A stretch of DNA of 64,000 nucleotides from Sandarakinorhabdus limnophila DSM 17366 (GCF_000420765.1 NZ_ATVO01000009.1:90769-154768); one strand, 5' to 3'; positions 38,750 through 47,732 are shown, counted from the first letter of the stretch. A program made the numbers and translations. The notes: generated from the letters alone by a model not told the origin.

Positions 38750-39356
38750 GGGTGGCCAACAGTTCAGCCACGGCCGCCGCCGTAAGGCCCTGATGCGGCA
38801 GGAAAGCCACCGGTTTGCCTTCCGGATCAAAAAGATAAACCATGGCGCTGTGATCCATCAGGTAATTCTCGGGGTCGCCGGTGTCCATGCGCTTGGCATA
38901 GACGCCAAAGCGGCGCGCCACCGCTGCAATCTGTTCGGGCGTGCCGGTCAGGCCAACAAGGCGCGGGTGAAAGGCCGCCACGAACGGCTTCAGCACGGCC
39001 GGTGTGTCGCGCTCCGGATCAATGGTGATGAAGATTGGCGCCACATTAGCTGCGCGGCCAGCATCCTGCGCTTCGTACGCCTGCAGACCGCGCCCGACCA
39101 GCACCAGATCGGTGGGGCAAACATCGGGGCAGAAGCCATAGCCGAAATAGATCAGCCGCCAGCGCCCGGCAAAATCCGTGTCGCGCACCGTTTGCCCATC
39201 CTGATTGGTGAGCGTGAACGGCCCGCCCAGGCTGGCGCCCGCCAGATTGCCGGGCGGCGCTGGAGGCGTGGAAAAGCGCATCCAGCCAAAGCCAGCCGCC
39301 AGCAGCAGCGCCACCGCCAGCACCAGCCAGAGCCGCAGATTCTTGGACCTGTTCAT
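38739..39356 (-). CDS. SCO1/SenC-family copper chaperone
   Basis: A 205-aa membrane-anchored periplasmic thioredoxin-fold protein. An N-terminal helix (residues 8-27) is followed by PFTLTNQDG and the copper-binding motif CPDVCP with Cys76 and Cys80; the third ligand His lies in the DHSAMVYLFDPEG segment. SCO proteins deliver copper to the CuA site of cytochrome c oxidase or act in redox signalling. No oxidase genes are nearby. The gene diverges from the ankyrin protein across 67 bp. Confidence 0.92.
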   Translation of the reverse strand: MNRSKNLRLWLVLAVALLLAAGFGWMRFSTPPAPPGNLAGASLGGPFTLTNQDGQTVRDTDFAGRWRLIYFGYGFCPDVCPTDLVLVGRGLQAYEAQDAGRAANVAPIFITIDPERDTPAVLKPFVAAFHPRLVGLTGTPEQIAAVARRFGVYAKRMDTGDPENYLMDHSAMVYLFDPEGKPVAFLPHQGLTAAAVAELLATHVR

Positions 39357-39423
39357 GGGCGATTGATGGGGCTATGCGCTATCATGGCCTTTAGGGGCAT
39401 AGGCAAAAGGTGGAAGCTTGTCG

Positions 39424-40035
39424 ATGATGTGCCAAGGACTTCTGCAGCGACTTCTGGTTCTGGTGATGCTGGCAACAGCGATGGTGGCGGCTACGCCGGC
39501 CGCCGCGCAGTTTTCCGACAGCTACAACTTCATCAAGGCGGTGAAAGACCGCGACGTCAACAAGGCCATCGAACTGGCCGACCAACCCGGCACCACCGTG
39601 GTGAACACCCGCGACGCCGATACCGGGGAAGCCGGCATCCATATCGTCACCCGCCGCGGTGATCTTGGTTGGCTGGGCCTGCTCTACCAGAAGGGCGCCA
39701 ACCTCAACCTCAAGGACCGCGAGGGCAACACCCCGCTGATCCTCGCCGCCATAAGCCGCTGGAGCGAAGGAGCCGCGACCCTGATCCGATTGAAGGCGCA
39801 GGTGAACGCCCAGAATCGACTGGGCGAAACCGCGATCCTGAAAGCGGTGCAGGCACGTGATCTTGCCCTGACCAAGGCATTGATCGATGCCGGTGCCAAT
39901 CCCGACATTGCCGACAACAGCGGTATCAGCGCGCGCGCAGTGGCCACCAGCGATCCCCGCGCCGTCAGCATCGCAAAACTGTTGAAAGACGTTCCGGTGA
40001 AGGCCACCGGCCGCGTGCAGGGGCCATCGCTCTGA
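39424..40035 (+). CDS. Secreted ankyrin-repeat protein
   Basis: A 203-aa protein with a signal peptide (LLVLVMLATAMVAATPAAAQ) followed by about four ankyrin-type repeats, e.g. GEAGIHIVTRRGDLGWLGLLYQKGANLN, EGNTPLILAAISRWSEGAATLIRLKAQVN and GETAILKAVQARDLALTKALIDAGANPD. It probably mediates a protein contact in the periplasm; no partner can be named. ATG 39424 is preferred over a TTG two codons upstream because of spacing from GGTGGAAG. Ankyrin proteins of this size are common next to envelope genes. Confidence 0.85.
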   Translation: MMCQGLLQRLLVLVMLATAMVAATPAAAQFSDSYNFIKAVKDRDVNKAIELADQPGTTVVNTRDADTGEAGIHIVTRRGDLGWLGLLYQKGANLNLKDREGNTPLILAAISRWSEGAATLIRLKAQVNAQNRLGETAILKAVQARDLALTKALIDAGANPDIADNSGISARAVATSDPRAVSIAKLLKDVPVKATGRVQGPSL

Positions 40036-40102
40036 CCATGCCCGCCTGGCGGCACGTGGAACGACACGCCGCATGTGCGAACGGGCTTGCGGCGGCTAGG
40101 GC

Positions 40103-41401
40103 ATGAAGATGGAAAGGCTCTCCATCGCGGCTTCCGCCTTTGATCGCCCCGGGGTGCGCGTGCGCACGCTGGCCGGCATCCGCTGGATCGCGATCCTGGG
40201 CCAGTTCACCACGCTGCTGGTGGTTGGGTTGTGGTTTGGCTATCCGTTGCCCTGGGGATCGCTGCTGGCCGCCGTGGGCGCGTCGGTCATCCTCAACTTC
40301 GGCCTTTCGACGCTTTACGAACGTACGGAACGGATGACCGGGCGCGAACTGGCGCTGCACCTGTCGTTCGATCTGATCCAGGCCGGGGTGCTGCTGTTCC
40401 TCACCGGCGGGCTGGCTAATCCGTTTTCACTGCTGCTCATCGTGCCGGTCACCATTGCCGCCACCTTGCTCACGGCGCGGGAAATGGCACCGCTGCTGGC
40501 GCTGACACTGGCGGTGCTGGTGGTGATCTGGCTGTGGGCCCAACCCCTGCCATGGAACGGGCCACCGCCAGAATTTCCGCTGATCTACCGCGTTGGCGAC
40601 GTCATCGCCTATGGCCTCGCGATCGGTTTCCTGGCTGCCTATCTGTGGATGGTCTCAGCTGAAGCGCGCACGCGGGCCCGGGCATTGGTGGCAACTGAGG
40701 CCGCGCTCACCCGCGAAGCCCGCATGAACGCGCTGGGCAGCCTGGCAGCGGCGGCAGCGCATGAACTGGGTGGGCCGCTGGGTTCGATCAGCCTGATCGC
40801 GCATAGCCTGGAAGAAGAATTGGGTGATGATCCCGAATTCGGCGAGGACATCCGCCTGCTCGCCGCCGAGGCCGCGCGCAGCCGGCGCATCATGAAAGAT
40901 CTTTCGACCCGCGCCGAAGCCGAGGACCCGTTCGCCATCCTGACGCTGGATCTGCTGCTGCACGAGGTGGCGCAAAGCGTGAAGCCGGCGCGCGTGCCGG
41001 TGAATGTGGTGGTTTCCGGGCCGCAGCCGCTGGTGCAGCGCTCACCCGAACTTCTGCACGCGCTCAACAACCTAGTATCCAACGCCGTGCGCCACGCCGG
41101 CACCGAAGTGCGGATGGAAACCTTCATCACCCCGTCTGAAATCCGCGTCGCGGTGGTTGATGACGGCTTTGGCTTTCCGCCCGATCTGCTGCCTCGCCTG
41201 GGTGAACCCATATTAGGCCCATCGCGATCGAAATCCGATTCCACCGGCTTGGGCGTGTTCATCGCCACCACGCTGATCGAGCGTACCGGCGGCCGGCTGG
41301 CCTTTTCCAACCGGCCCGAAGGCGGTGCCCGGGTGGAGGTGCGCTGGCCAAGGGAAGAGTTTGAGTTTAATGACCCCCAGGGGCAAGGACAGGAGCAATG
41401 A
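40103..41401 (+). CDS. regB: RegB/PrrB/ActS-type sensor histidine kinase lacking cysteine
   Basis: A 432-aa membrane kinase with about six N-terminal helices (residues 25-185), the quinone-site heptapeptide GGLANPF (102-108), H-box AAAAHELGGPLGSI with phospho-accepting His220, N-box NNLVSNAVRHA (322-332) and G boxes DDGFGFP (353-359) and GLGVFIA (382-388). This is the RegB/PrrB/ActS layout, which controls respiration, photosynthesis or carbon and nitrogen fixation by redox. The protein has no cysteine; the redox-active Cys of Rhodobacter RegB aligns by eye with Ser260 in ARSRRIM. The stop overlaps the regA start. Confidence 0.88.
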   Translation: MKMERLSIAASAFDRPGVRVRTLAGIRWIAILGQFTTLLVVGLWFGYPLPWGSLLAAVGASVILNFGLSTLYERTERMTGRELALHLSFDLIQAGVLLFLTGGLANPFSLLLIVPVTIAATLLTAREMAPLLALTLAVLVVIWLWAQPLPWNGPPPEFPLIYRVGDVIAYGLAIGFLAAYLWMVSAEARTRARALVATEAALTREARMNALGSLAAAAAHELGGPLGSISLIAHSLEEELGDDPEFGEDIRLLAAEAARSRRIMKDLSTRAEAEDPFAILTLDLLLHEVAQSVKPARVPVNVVVSGPQPLVQRSPELLHALNNLVSNAVRHAGTEVRMETFITPSEIRVAVVDDGFGFPPDLLPRLGEPILGPSRSKSDSTGLGVFIATTLIERTGGRLAFSNRPEGGARVEVRWPREEFEFNDPQGQGQEQ

Positions 41402-41949
41402 CCATGGCCAGTGTACCGGAGACCGAGGGCCGCCCGCTGTTGCTGGTGGACGATGATGCCCCCTTCCGGCAGCGGCTTTCCGTGCTGCTGGCACGCAAGG
41501 GCTTTGCCGTCACGTCGGTTGGCAGCCTGCAGGAAGCCCGGGTGGAAGCCGCTCGGCTGAAGCCGGCTCATGCCGTGGTCGACATGCGTCTGGAAGACGG
41601 CAACGGTCTCGATCTCGTTGCCGAACTGCGTGCAATGAGCCCGGATGTGCGCGTCGTCATGCTTACCGGTTATGGCAATCTCGCGACCGCTGTTGCGGCC
41701 GTGAAGGCCGGCGCCATCGATTATCTGGCCAAGCCGGCCGATCCGGAAGACATTGTGCGCGCCCTCTCCGCCGATGGCAGCTCCCGCCCGGAAGCGCCGC
41801 CAGAACCGATGTCGGCCGATCGCGTGCGCTGGGAGCATATCCAGCGCGTGTATGAACTGTGCGATCGCAATGTATCGGAAACCGCGCGGCGGCTGAAAAT
41901 GCACCGGCGCACCTTGCAGCGGATCCTGGCAAAGCGCAGCCCGAAGTAA
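41398..41949 (+). CDS. regA: RegA/PrrA/ActR-type response regulator
   Basis: A 183-aa DNA-binding regulator paired with the upstream kinase. The receiver has the acidic pocket VDDD (residues 17-20), phosphorylation site Asp62 in VVDMRLEDGNG, Thr in MLTGYGN and Lys in LAKPAD. A short linker rich in Pro leads to a Fis-type helix-turn-helix (NVSETARRLKMHRRTLQRIL) at the C-terminus. RegA proteins activate or repress many energy genes. The start overlaps the kinase stop by four bases. An internal ATG two codons later is also possible. Confidence 0.93.
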   Translation: MTMASVPETEGRPLLLVDDDAPFRQRLSVLLARKGFAVTSVGSLQEARVEAARLKPAHAVVDMRLEDGNGLDLVAELRAMSPDVRVVMLTGYGNLATAVAAVKAGAIDYLAKPADPEDIVRALSADGSSRPEAPPEPMSADRVRWEHIQRVYELCDRNVSETARRLKMHRRTLQRILAKRSPK

Positions 41950-42042
41950 GTCGCAGCGGGGCGGCACCTTGCCGGGAGCCCGCTCGACGTCACGCGCCGG
42001 AAGCCCCTTTCCAAATCTGTGGCATGCTGCTTCCATGCAGCC

Positions 42043-43833
42043 ATGCTGAACCGTCGCACCACGCTTGGCCTGTTGGCCGCCCTGCCCACCGCGCCTGCGC
42101 TTGGTTTCGGGGCCACGGCCTCGGCCAAGCTGGCTGGTCTGCTGACCCGTGCCGCCCAAGCCGATGCCGCGCTGTCGCCCACCGGCCCGCCGGGACGTCG
42201 GCGCCCAGCCGGGGAGCCGGTGTTCATCGATCCGCTGTCAGACGAATGGGCGACAGCCACGCTGGCCAACAAGCGGCAGGCAGCAGCCGAGCTCGCGGGC
42301 ATCGACCAAGCCGCGTTGACCGCGGCCGAGCGCATTGCCTACGACGTGTTTGCCCGCAGTGTTCAGCAGGCAATCCAGCTGCATAAAAGTGGCCTGTTTG
42401 CCATCCAGCGCCGGCTGGCGCTGAACCCCAGTTTTGGGCTGCACGTGGAGCTGCCGGATTTCGTCGCCGGCCCCGGCGCGCTGTTCAAGACAGAGGCGGA
42501 TTATGCAGCAGGGCTGGAGCGGCTGCGACTGTTCGCCGGGCACATGGACGGCGCCATCGTGCGCCTGAAGCAAGGCCTGGCCAGCGGCCATGTGCAATCA
42601 CGGGTGCTGGTGGAAAATGTGCTGAAACAGGTGGAGGCCATGCTGGCGCTGCCGGCAGACCAGACGCCGTTCATGGCCGCCATCGGGCGCATGCCGCCGG
42701 TGCTGGCCAGCAGCACGTCACGCTGGCAAGCGGACTATATGGGCATGGTCAAGGGATCGGTACTGCCCGCCTATGCGCGCTGGCGGGACTTTCTCACCAG
42801 CACTTATCTGCCGGCCACGCCGGTTGGCCCGGGCCGATCGGCAACGAAGGATGGAGACAGGCTTTATGCGTTCGAGCTGGAGCGCCACACCACCATCCCG
42901 ATGGCGGCGCAGGCCATTCATGATCTGGGCCTTGCAGAAGTGGCCCGCATCCGCGGTGAATTCGAGACCGTGCGAAAGCAGCTTGGCTGGACGGGTGACC
43001 TGAAATCGCTGTTCGAACATGTCCGTACCGATCCGAAATTCTACTGCAAGACCCAAGAAGAGCTCATCGCCCGCTTTGCCGAGATCGAATCCCGCATCTG
43101 GCCAGCCATGCCACGCCTGTTCCACCGCCGGCCATCCGCTCCGTTCAAGGTTGCGCCGCTACCGGCCCTGGGCGGGCAGCGCGGCACTGGCTATTATCGC
43201 GCCGGTCCGCCCGATGGCGTGTCGCCGGGCATCCTGTTCTTCAACATGGCGATGCTTGATACGCGGCCGATCCCCACGCTGGAAACGCTGACGCTGCACG
43301 AGGGCATCCCCGGCCATCATTATCAGGTAACGCTGGTCAACGAAGACAAGACGCTGCCCGACACCCTCAAGCGCGGCGGAAGCACTGCCTACAGCGAAGG
43401 CTGGGGGCTTTATGCCGAATCCCTCGGGCGCGAACTGGGCATGTTCGCCGATCCCTGGGCCTGGTTCGGGCATCTCGACATGGAGATGCTGCGCGCCGTG
43501 CGGCTGGTGGTTGATACCGGCCTGCATGAATTTGGCTGGAGCCGGGATCGCGCGATCGCCTATATGCTGGCCAACACATCGATGGCGCCGCGCGACGTGG
43601 CTGTGGAAATTGATCGCTATATCGCCCAGCCAGGCCAGGCCTGTGCCTACAAGATCGGCGAGCTGACTTTTGCCCGCCTGCGCCGCGAGGCCGCCGCTGC
43701 GCTGAGGCCAAAGTTCGATGTGCGCGATTTCCATGAGGTCTGCCTTGATACCGGCGCACTGCCGCTGGCGGTGCTGGAATCAAAGGTGCGCGACTGGATC
43801 GCAGCCGGCGGCGGCCGGCCGAATCAATCGTAA
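42043..43833 (+). CDS. DUF885-family metallopeptidase-like secreted protein
   Basis: A 596-aa protein of the DUF885 family, distant relatives of zinc metallopeptidases. The N-terminus MLNRRTTLGLLAALPTAP has a twin-arginine-like signal. The predicted metal site is in TLHEGIPGHHYQ (HExxxHH type) with a downstream glutamate in AYSEGWGLYAESLG. Substrate unknown, probably peptides or an amide. The ATG at 42043 is chosen because it gives the RR signal; a GTG at 42019 is in frame. It ends convergently against mmcB with a ten-base overlap. Confidence 0.88.
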   Translation: MLNRRTTLGLLAALPTAPALGFGATASAKLAGLLTRAAQADAALSPTGPPGRRRPAGEPVFIDPLSDEWATATLANKRQAAAELAGIDQAALTAAERIAYDVFARSVQQAIQLHKSGLFAIQRRLALNPSFGLHVELPDFVAGPGALFKTEADYAAGLERLRLFAGHMDGAIVRLKQGLASGHVQSRVLVENVLKQVEAMLALPADQTPFMAAIGRMPPVLASSTSRWQADYMGMVKGSVLPAYARWRDFLTSTYLPATPVGPGRSATKDGDRLYAFELERHTTIPMAAQAIHDLGLAEVARIRGEFETVRKQLGWTGDLKSLFEHVRTDPKFYCKTQEELIARFAEIESRIWPAMPRLFHRRPSAPFKVAPLPALGGQRGTGYYRAGPPDGVSPGILFFNMAMLDTRPIPTLETLTLHEGIPGHHYQVTLVNEDKTLPDTLKRGGSTAYSEGWGLYAESLGRELGMFADPWAWFGHLDMEMLRAVRLVVDTGLHEFGWSRDRAIAYMLANTSMAPRDVAVEIDRYIAQPGQACAYKIGELTFARLRREAAAALRPKFDVRDFHEVCLDTGALPLAVLESKVRDWIAAGGGRPNQS

Positions 43834-44288
43834 CCCAGCAACGCACTTTCCGGATCGACGAGGCCCAGCCAGCGGTGAGCAGCGCGGCGGGCGAGAGCGA
43901 GGGTGATTGCCTTGCGCCGGGCAGGGTTCAATGGGCGCCATGGTGCCTCGCGCACCGCTTCGGCATCAAAGCGATCGGCCACGATGAGCCCGGTCTGCTC
44001 TGGCCGGAAGGCCGGGGTGTGGAGATCGCCCGTCGGCAGGCCGGCGGGCACCGCCCAGAAGAAGCGATCGCAATGATCAAGATAATCCGGCCATTTGCGA
44101 TCACCGCGCAGATCCGCGAGGCTGATCTTGATCTCGACAAGTGTCAGACGGCCGGTTGCATCGACTCCAAGGATGTCGGCCCGACGGCCCCCGGAAAGCG
44201 GCACTTCGGCGAGCGGACTTACACCGGCGCGCAACAGCCAGCGGCAGGTGCCGCGCAGCACGTCGGTTGCAGAAAGATCATGCGCCAT
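43824..44288 (-). CDS. mmcB: MmcB-family DNA repair protein
   Basis: A 154-aa protein of the alphaproteobacterial MmcB family, first described in Caulobacter as a mitomycin-induced DNA repair factor. The fold looks nuclease-like: RRADILGVDATGRLTLVEIKISLADLRGDRKW resembles a PD-(D/E)xK core with acidic residues D, E and the lysine in EIK. The gene is usually under LexA control, but I saw no certain LexA box upstream. Start ATG 44286-44288 is chosen; an earlier ATG at 44309 is possible. A ten-base tail overlap exists with the DUF885 gene. Confidence 0.85.
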   Translation of the reverse strand: MAHDLSATDVLRGTCRWLLRAGVSPLAEVPLSGGRRADILGVDATGRLTLVEIKISLADLRGDRKWPDYLDHCDRFFWAVPAGLPTGDLHTPAFRPEQTGLIVADRFDAEAVREAPWRPLNPARRKAITLALARRAAHRWLGLVDPESALLGYD

Positions 44289-44342
44289 CGCGCAAGTCTT
44301 TCGGAACATTGAGGGAACATCAAGCCCCGCGGGGCCAGCACG

Positions 44343-44909
44343 TCAACGATAAAAGACGTGATTGCCGATCTTCGCCACACGGGCGAGGCGCCAGCCGGGA
44401 TTGAGGCGGGCAGAATGGAAGCTGTGAGCACCTTCAGCAATATCGTGCCACAGCCCAGCAGCAGCGATGCGCGCAACGGCCAACGCGGTGGTGAAGGTGG
44501 CGGTGGAACGCTGGACGCGGGCAGCGTTGAAATTGAACTGGCGCGGTGCCTTGATTACGCCGCACATGCCCTTACCCCAGCGGCCGGACTTGGCGCGATT
44601 GACCACGGCCTGGGCGACGGCCAACTGGCCTTCCAGGGTTTCGCCGCGGCTTTCGAACCACACAGCGGTGGCCAGGCAATCCAACTCGGCATCGCTGGCG
44701 GCAGCGGCAGGCGCAGCGGCGACCATCTGCACCAGCGCGTGCAGGCCAGCGGGCACCGGGGCCGCCGTTTCAGCCATCACGCGATCATCTTCGCCGGGCA
44801 AAACCGGCAGACTGGTTTCGGCGAGTACCGGGCCAGCGACGGCGAACAGCAGCACTGCAGCGATACGCGCCGCCGCCTTGCCGATGCCATAAGGAGCCTG
44901 TGAAACCAT
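44343..44909 (-). CDS. SleB/CwlJ-type cell wall hydrolase
   Basis: A 188-aa exported protein. A signal peptide (ARIAAVLLFAVAGPVLA) is followed by a Pro/Ala-rich linker and a Hydrolase_2 domain: ELDCLATAVWFESRGETLEGQLAVAQAVVNRAKSG, catalytic Glu in WFESRGE, GVIKAPRQFNF and HSFHSARLNPGW. Such enzymes cut peptidoglycan, here probably during cell wall growth, since no sporulation is involved. The start ATG lies at 44907-44909; the longer frame lacks family sequence. It sits between mmcB and a DUF1491 gene on the same strand. Confidence 0.9.
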   Translation of the reverse strand: MVSQAPYGIGKAAARIAAVLLFAVAGPVLAETSLPVLPGEDDRVMAETAAPVPAGLHALVQMVAAAPAAAASDAELDCLATAVWFESRGETLEGQLAVAQAVVNRAKSGRWGKGMCGVIKAPRQFNFNAARVQRSTATFTTALAVARIAAAGLWHDIAEGAHSFHSARLNPGWRLARVAKIGNHVFYR

Positions 44910-44942
44910 AGTGAGTGTTGAAGCGTATGTACGGCAGGGCAA

Positions 44943-45281
44943 TCAACCACCGTCGAGCATTTCGGCGACGAACTGCCCTGCCTGCGGGATATCCAGTTCG
45001 ATCACCCACAGATCAGGGTCGCGGCGGCGGGCGCGTTCGATCCAGGCCAGCACATCTGGTCCGCGCGCCAGTTCGGAAAATTCATAGCGGCCACCCGCGC
45101 CCAGCACCGCGGCGCGCAGTGCTTCCTCGCCGCCATCGCGGGTAACGACGGCAATGGCGCCGGCTTCGTCATCGCCGCGCGCCAGCACCGTGCCAAAGCC
45201 ACCAGCGCTGTTGACCCGGCGGATCAGCGCATCGACCCGCACCCGGCTGGCCAGCCGGGGCAGAGGGCCATCTTCATGCAC
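44943..45281 (-). CDS. DUF1491-family protein
   Basis: A 112-aa small cytoplasmic protein of the DUF1491 family, restricted mainly to alphaproteobacteria. Recognised by the RLASRVRVDALIRRVNSAGG start and WIERARRRDPDLWVIELD end. No function is known. It lies one base after ptsN and is followed, 33 bases later, by the SleB-like gene, all on the minus strand, so hpf-ptsN-DUF1491-hydrolase may be one transcript. Confidence 0.88.
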   Translation of the reverse strand: MHEDGPLPRLASRVRVDALIRRVNSAGGFGTVLARGDDEAGAIAVVTRDGGEEALRAAVLGAGGRYEFSELARGPDVLAWIERARRRDPDLWVIELDIPQAGQFVAEMLDGG

Positions 45282-45282
45282 G

Positions 45283-45765
45283 TCAGGCGGCGACGGCCGC
45301 TTGGCCCGCCAACGCGGCCATCATGGCTTCGGCGGTACCTGCCGCACGCAGCGCCGGCACCGCTTCAGGATCGCGCAGCGCCCGGCTGATGCGGGCAAGG
45401 GCCTTCAGATGATCCGCGCCCGCGCCTTCAGGCGACAGCAGCAGCACCAGAAGATCAACGGGCTGGCCATCAACGGCGCCCCAGTCGATCGGCTGCGGCA
45501 GCCTTGCCACCAGGGCCACACAATCGGGCAGGCCGGCCAGCCGCGCATGCGGGATGGCCACGCCGCCGCCGAACCCGGTGGGGCCCAGCGCCTCGCGGGT
45601 GCGCAGGCGTTCATGGATGAGCAGGGCAGACTGGCCCACCAGATCAGCGGAATGGCGGGCCAGCGTCAACAATGCCGCATCTTTGGACAGCACCGGCAGT
45701 TCGGGAATTACCCCGCCGGTCGGCACCAACCCGGCGAAGCCGGGAGCCTGAGATACTGCATTCAT
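45283..45765 (-). CDS. ptsN: Nitrogen-regulatory phosphotransferase EIIA (PtsN)
   Basis: A 160-aa IIA-Ntr protein, terminal phosphate acceptor of the nitrogen PTS (PtsP-NPr-PtsN), which regulates potassium transport, sigma-54 and stringent responses. The phosphorylated histidine lies in GVAIPHARLAGL. The domain is complete with LARLPQPIDWGAVDGQPVDLLVLLL. It begins seven bases after the hpf stop. In many bacteria rpoN-hpf-ptsN is one cluster; here rpoN is 10 kb away, so only the hpf-ptsN half persists. Confidence 0.94.
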   Translation of the reverse strand: MNAVSQAPGFAGLVPTGGVIPELPVLSKDAALLTLARHSADLVGQSALLIHERLRTREALGPTGFGGGVAIPHARLAGLPDCVALVARLPQPIDWGAVDGQPVDLLVLLLSPEGAGADHLKALARISRALRDPEAVPALRAAGTAEAMMAALAGQAAVAA

Positions 45766-45772
45766 CGCCGTT

Positions 45773-46402
45773 CTATCCTGCCAGTGCGATTTCGCGCGGG
45801 CGGGCGGCAGCATCGGCACGGGGTTCGACCCAGCCAATGGTGCCGTCTTCCCGGCGATAGACCATGTTATGCGCGCCGGTGGCGCTGTTGACGAACAACA
45901 AGGCTGTCGTGTTGCGCAAGTCAAGCATCATCACGGCATCACTGACGCTGGTGGTGGGAATATCGACCCGGGTTTCGGCGATGATCAGCGGCGCATCGCC
46001 TTCCGGTTCAGCATCTTCGGGCGCTGCAGCAAACACCTTGTATTCGGCATTATCGAGCGGTTGCAGTTCGGTCAGCGGCGGTGCAGTCCGCCCGGCGGCC
46101 GGGGAGTGCCGATCCTTCAGCCGGCGCATGTAACGACGCAGCTGCTTGTCGATGCGTTCGGCGGCGGCATCGAAGGCAATATGCGCATCACCGGCGCGTG
46201 CCGATCCCTTCAGAATCAGGTCGGCCATCACGTGCATGACGATATCGCACGCAAAATGACCATATGGGGCCGGGCCCAGCGTGACATGGGCAGAGAGGGC
46301 GCGCGGGAAATATTTCGCCACCATCGCACTCAATCGTTCGCGCACATGATCGCCAAAGGCAGCCCCGGTATCAACCTGGTGCCCTGAAATCCGGATATCC
46401 AT
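45773..46402 (-). CDS. hpf: Long-form ribosome hibernation promoting factor
   Basis: A 209-aa long HPF that dimerises 70S ribosomes into 100S particles in stationary phase. The N-terminal ribosome-binding domain (residues 1-110, with YFPRALSAHVTLGP and RRYMRRLKDRHS) is joined by a flexible linker to a C-terminal dimerisation domain (VDIPTTSVSDAVMMLDLRNTTALLFVNSATG). In bacteria with this long form RMF is absent. It forms an operon with ptsN downstream. The dnaQ gene ends 42 bases upstream on the same strand. Confidence 0.95.
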   Translation of the reverse strand: MDIRISGHQVDTGAAFGDHVRERLSAMVAKYFPRALSAHVTLGPAPYGHFACDIVMHVMADLILKGSARAGDAHIAFDAAAERIDKQLRRYMRRLKDRHSPAAGRTAPPLTELQPLDNAEYKVFAAAPEDAEPEGDAPLIIAETRVDIPTTSVSDAVMMLDLRNTTALLFVNSATGAHNMVYRREDGTIGWVEPRADAAARPREIALAG

Positions 46403-46444
46403 GTTTCTTGTCTCCTCACTCGGCCGTGCACACCGTCAATGGTG

Positions 46445-47110
46445 TCACGACAGCCAGAGCGGGTCCTTCAGGCCGGCCACGAAACTGGCATGCCGCGCCA
46501 GCTCCTCCTCGCTGGCATTGTGGGCCCGTGCGGCCAGACTCACCCGCTCGTAAGGAGTGTCGTCCCCAGCCGTGTCGGTTGCAAGGTCGAATCCGATCTG
46601 CCGGCCTCCGGTCAACTCGATATAGACACGGGCGAGCAGTTCAGCATCGAGGAGTGCGCCATGCTTGGTGCGTGCTGAAAGATCAATGCCATAGCGGGTG
46701 CACAGCGCATCCAGCGTGTGCTTGGCACCCGGGTTGGCCTTGCGGCTGATCTCCAGCGTGTCGATGGCGCGGGTCATCGGGACGATCGGCATCCCGGCAC
46801 GCTTCAGTTCCCAGTTGAGGAACTCCATGTCGAAGGCGGCATTGTGGGCGACCAGCGGCGCATCGCCGATAAATTCCAGGAAGCCATCGACCACCTGTTC
46901 AAAGATGGGCTGCCCGGTGAGAAAGTCGCTCGATAGCCCATGCACGCGCTCCGCATCTTTGGGCATTGGCCGCTGCGGATCGACATAGGTGTGGAAGGTG
47001 CGGCCCGTCACCATGCGGTTGATCATCTCCACCGCACCGATCTCGACGATTCGATGGCCATCCCCTGGCATGATGCCGGTGGTTTCCGTGTCCCAGACGA
47101 TTTCGCGCAT
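46445..47110 (-). CDS. dnaQ: DNA polymerase III epsilon subunit (3'-5' proofreading exonuclease)
   Basis: Proofreading subunit that pairs with DnaE in the replicative polymerase. The 221-aa protein has ExoI WDTETTG (Asp and Glu at the start), ExoII VAHNAAFDMEFLN and ExoIII TKHGALLDAELLA (His and Asp), the complete DEDDh set. The C-terminal tail likely binds DnaE. ATG at 47108-47110 gives the usual N-terminus; a nearby ATG three codons upstream (47119) is possible. It closes the DUF299-maf-aroE-coaE-dnaQ row near the putative origin, a conserved alphaproteobacterial order. Confidence 0.95.
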   Translation of the reverse strand: MREIVWDTETTGIMPGDGHRIVEIGAVEMINRMVTGRTFHTYVDPQRPMPKDAERVHGLSSDFLTGQPIFEQVVDGFLEFIGDAPLVAHNAAFDMEFLNWELKRAGMPIVPMTRAIDTLEISRKANPGAKHTLDALCTRYGIDLSARTKHGALLDAELLARVYIELTGGRQIGFDLATDTAGDDTPYERVSLAARAHNASEEELARHASFVAGLKDPLWLS

Positions 47111-47147
47111 GGGCCCCATGTAGCGATTGGACGGCGCGGGGCAAGCC

Positions 47148-47732
47148 TTAGAGGCCATCAACCAGCTGTTTCACTTCCAGCCAAGTCTCACGCCGGCCGC
47201 GCCCGGTTTCGATCACCACATCCGCCAGTGCGCGCTTTTCGCGATCCGGCATCTGGCCTTTCAATATGCCGGCGAATTTTTGCGGGGTCATCCCCGGCCG
47301 GGCCAGCACGCGGGCGCGCTGAACGCGATAAGGCGCGGAAACCACCACCGTCATGTGGCAGCGCCGCCAGCCGCCCTTCTCAAACAGCAAGGGCACATCC
47401 AGCACGATGGCGGGCTTCAAGCGGTGCGCGCCCAGGAATTCGCTCTGCGCCTCGGCCACCAACGGGTGGAGGATCCGTTCCAACGCGCGAAGTTTGGTGT
47501 GATCGCCGAACACGGCGGCGCCGAGTTTCACGCGGTGCAGGCCGCCATCATGCGTTGTTCCGGGAAACAGATCCTCAATCGCCGCCAGCGCCCGCCCGCC
47601 CGGGCCCTGGACGCGCCGCACTTCCGCATCGGCATCGAACACCGGCACGCCCAGCTTGCGAAACATCGCGGCCACGGTGGATTTGCCCATGCCGATGGAA
47701 CCGGTGAGGCCAATGATGATGGTGCGGCTCAT
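47148..47732 (-). CDS. coaE: Dephospho-CoA kinase
   Basis: Phosphorylates the 3' hydroxyl of dephospho-CoA, the last step of CoA synthesis. The 194-aa P-loop kinase starts with GLTGSIGMGKST (Walker A) and has FDADAEVRR with the catalytic aspartate and the LLFEKGGWRRCH lid region. Its ATG overlaps the aroE stop by four bases. Length is standard. Confidence 0.96.
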   Translation of the reverse strand: MSRTIIIGLTGSIGMGKSTVAAMFRKLGVPVFDADAEVRRVQGPGGRALAAIEDLFPGTTHDGGLHRVKLGAAVFGDHTKLRALERILHPLVAEAQSEFLGAHRLKPAIVLDVPLLFEKGGWRRCHMTVVVSAPYRVQRARVLARPGMTPQKFAGILKGQMPDREKRALADVVIETGRGRRETWLEVKQLVDGL

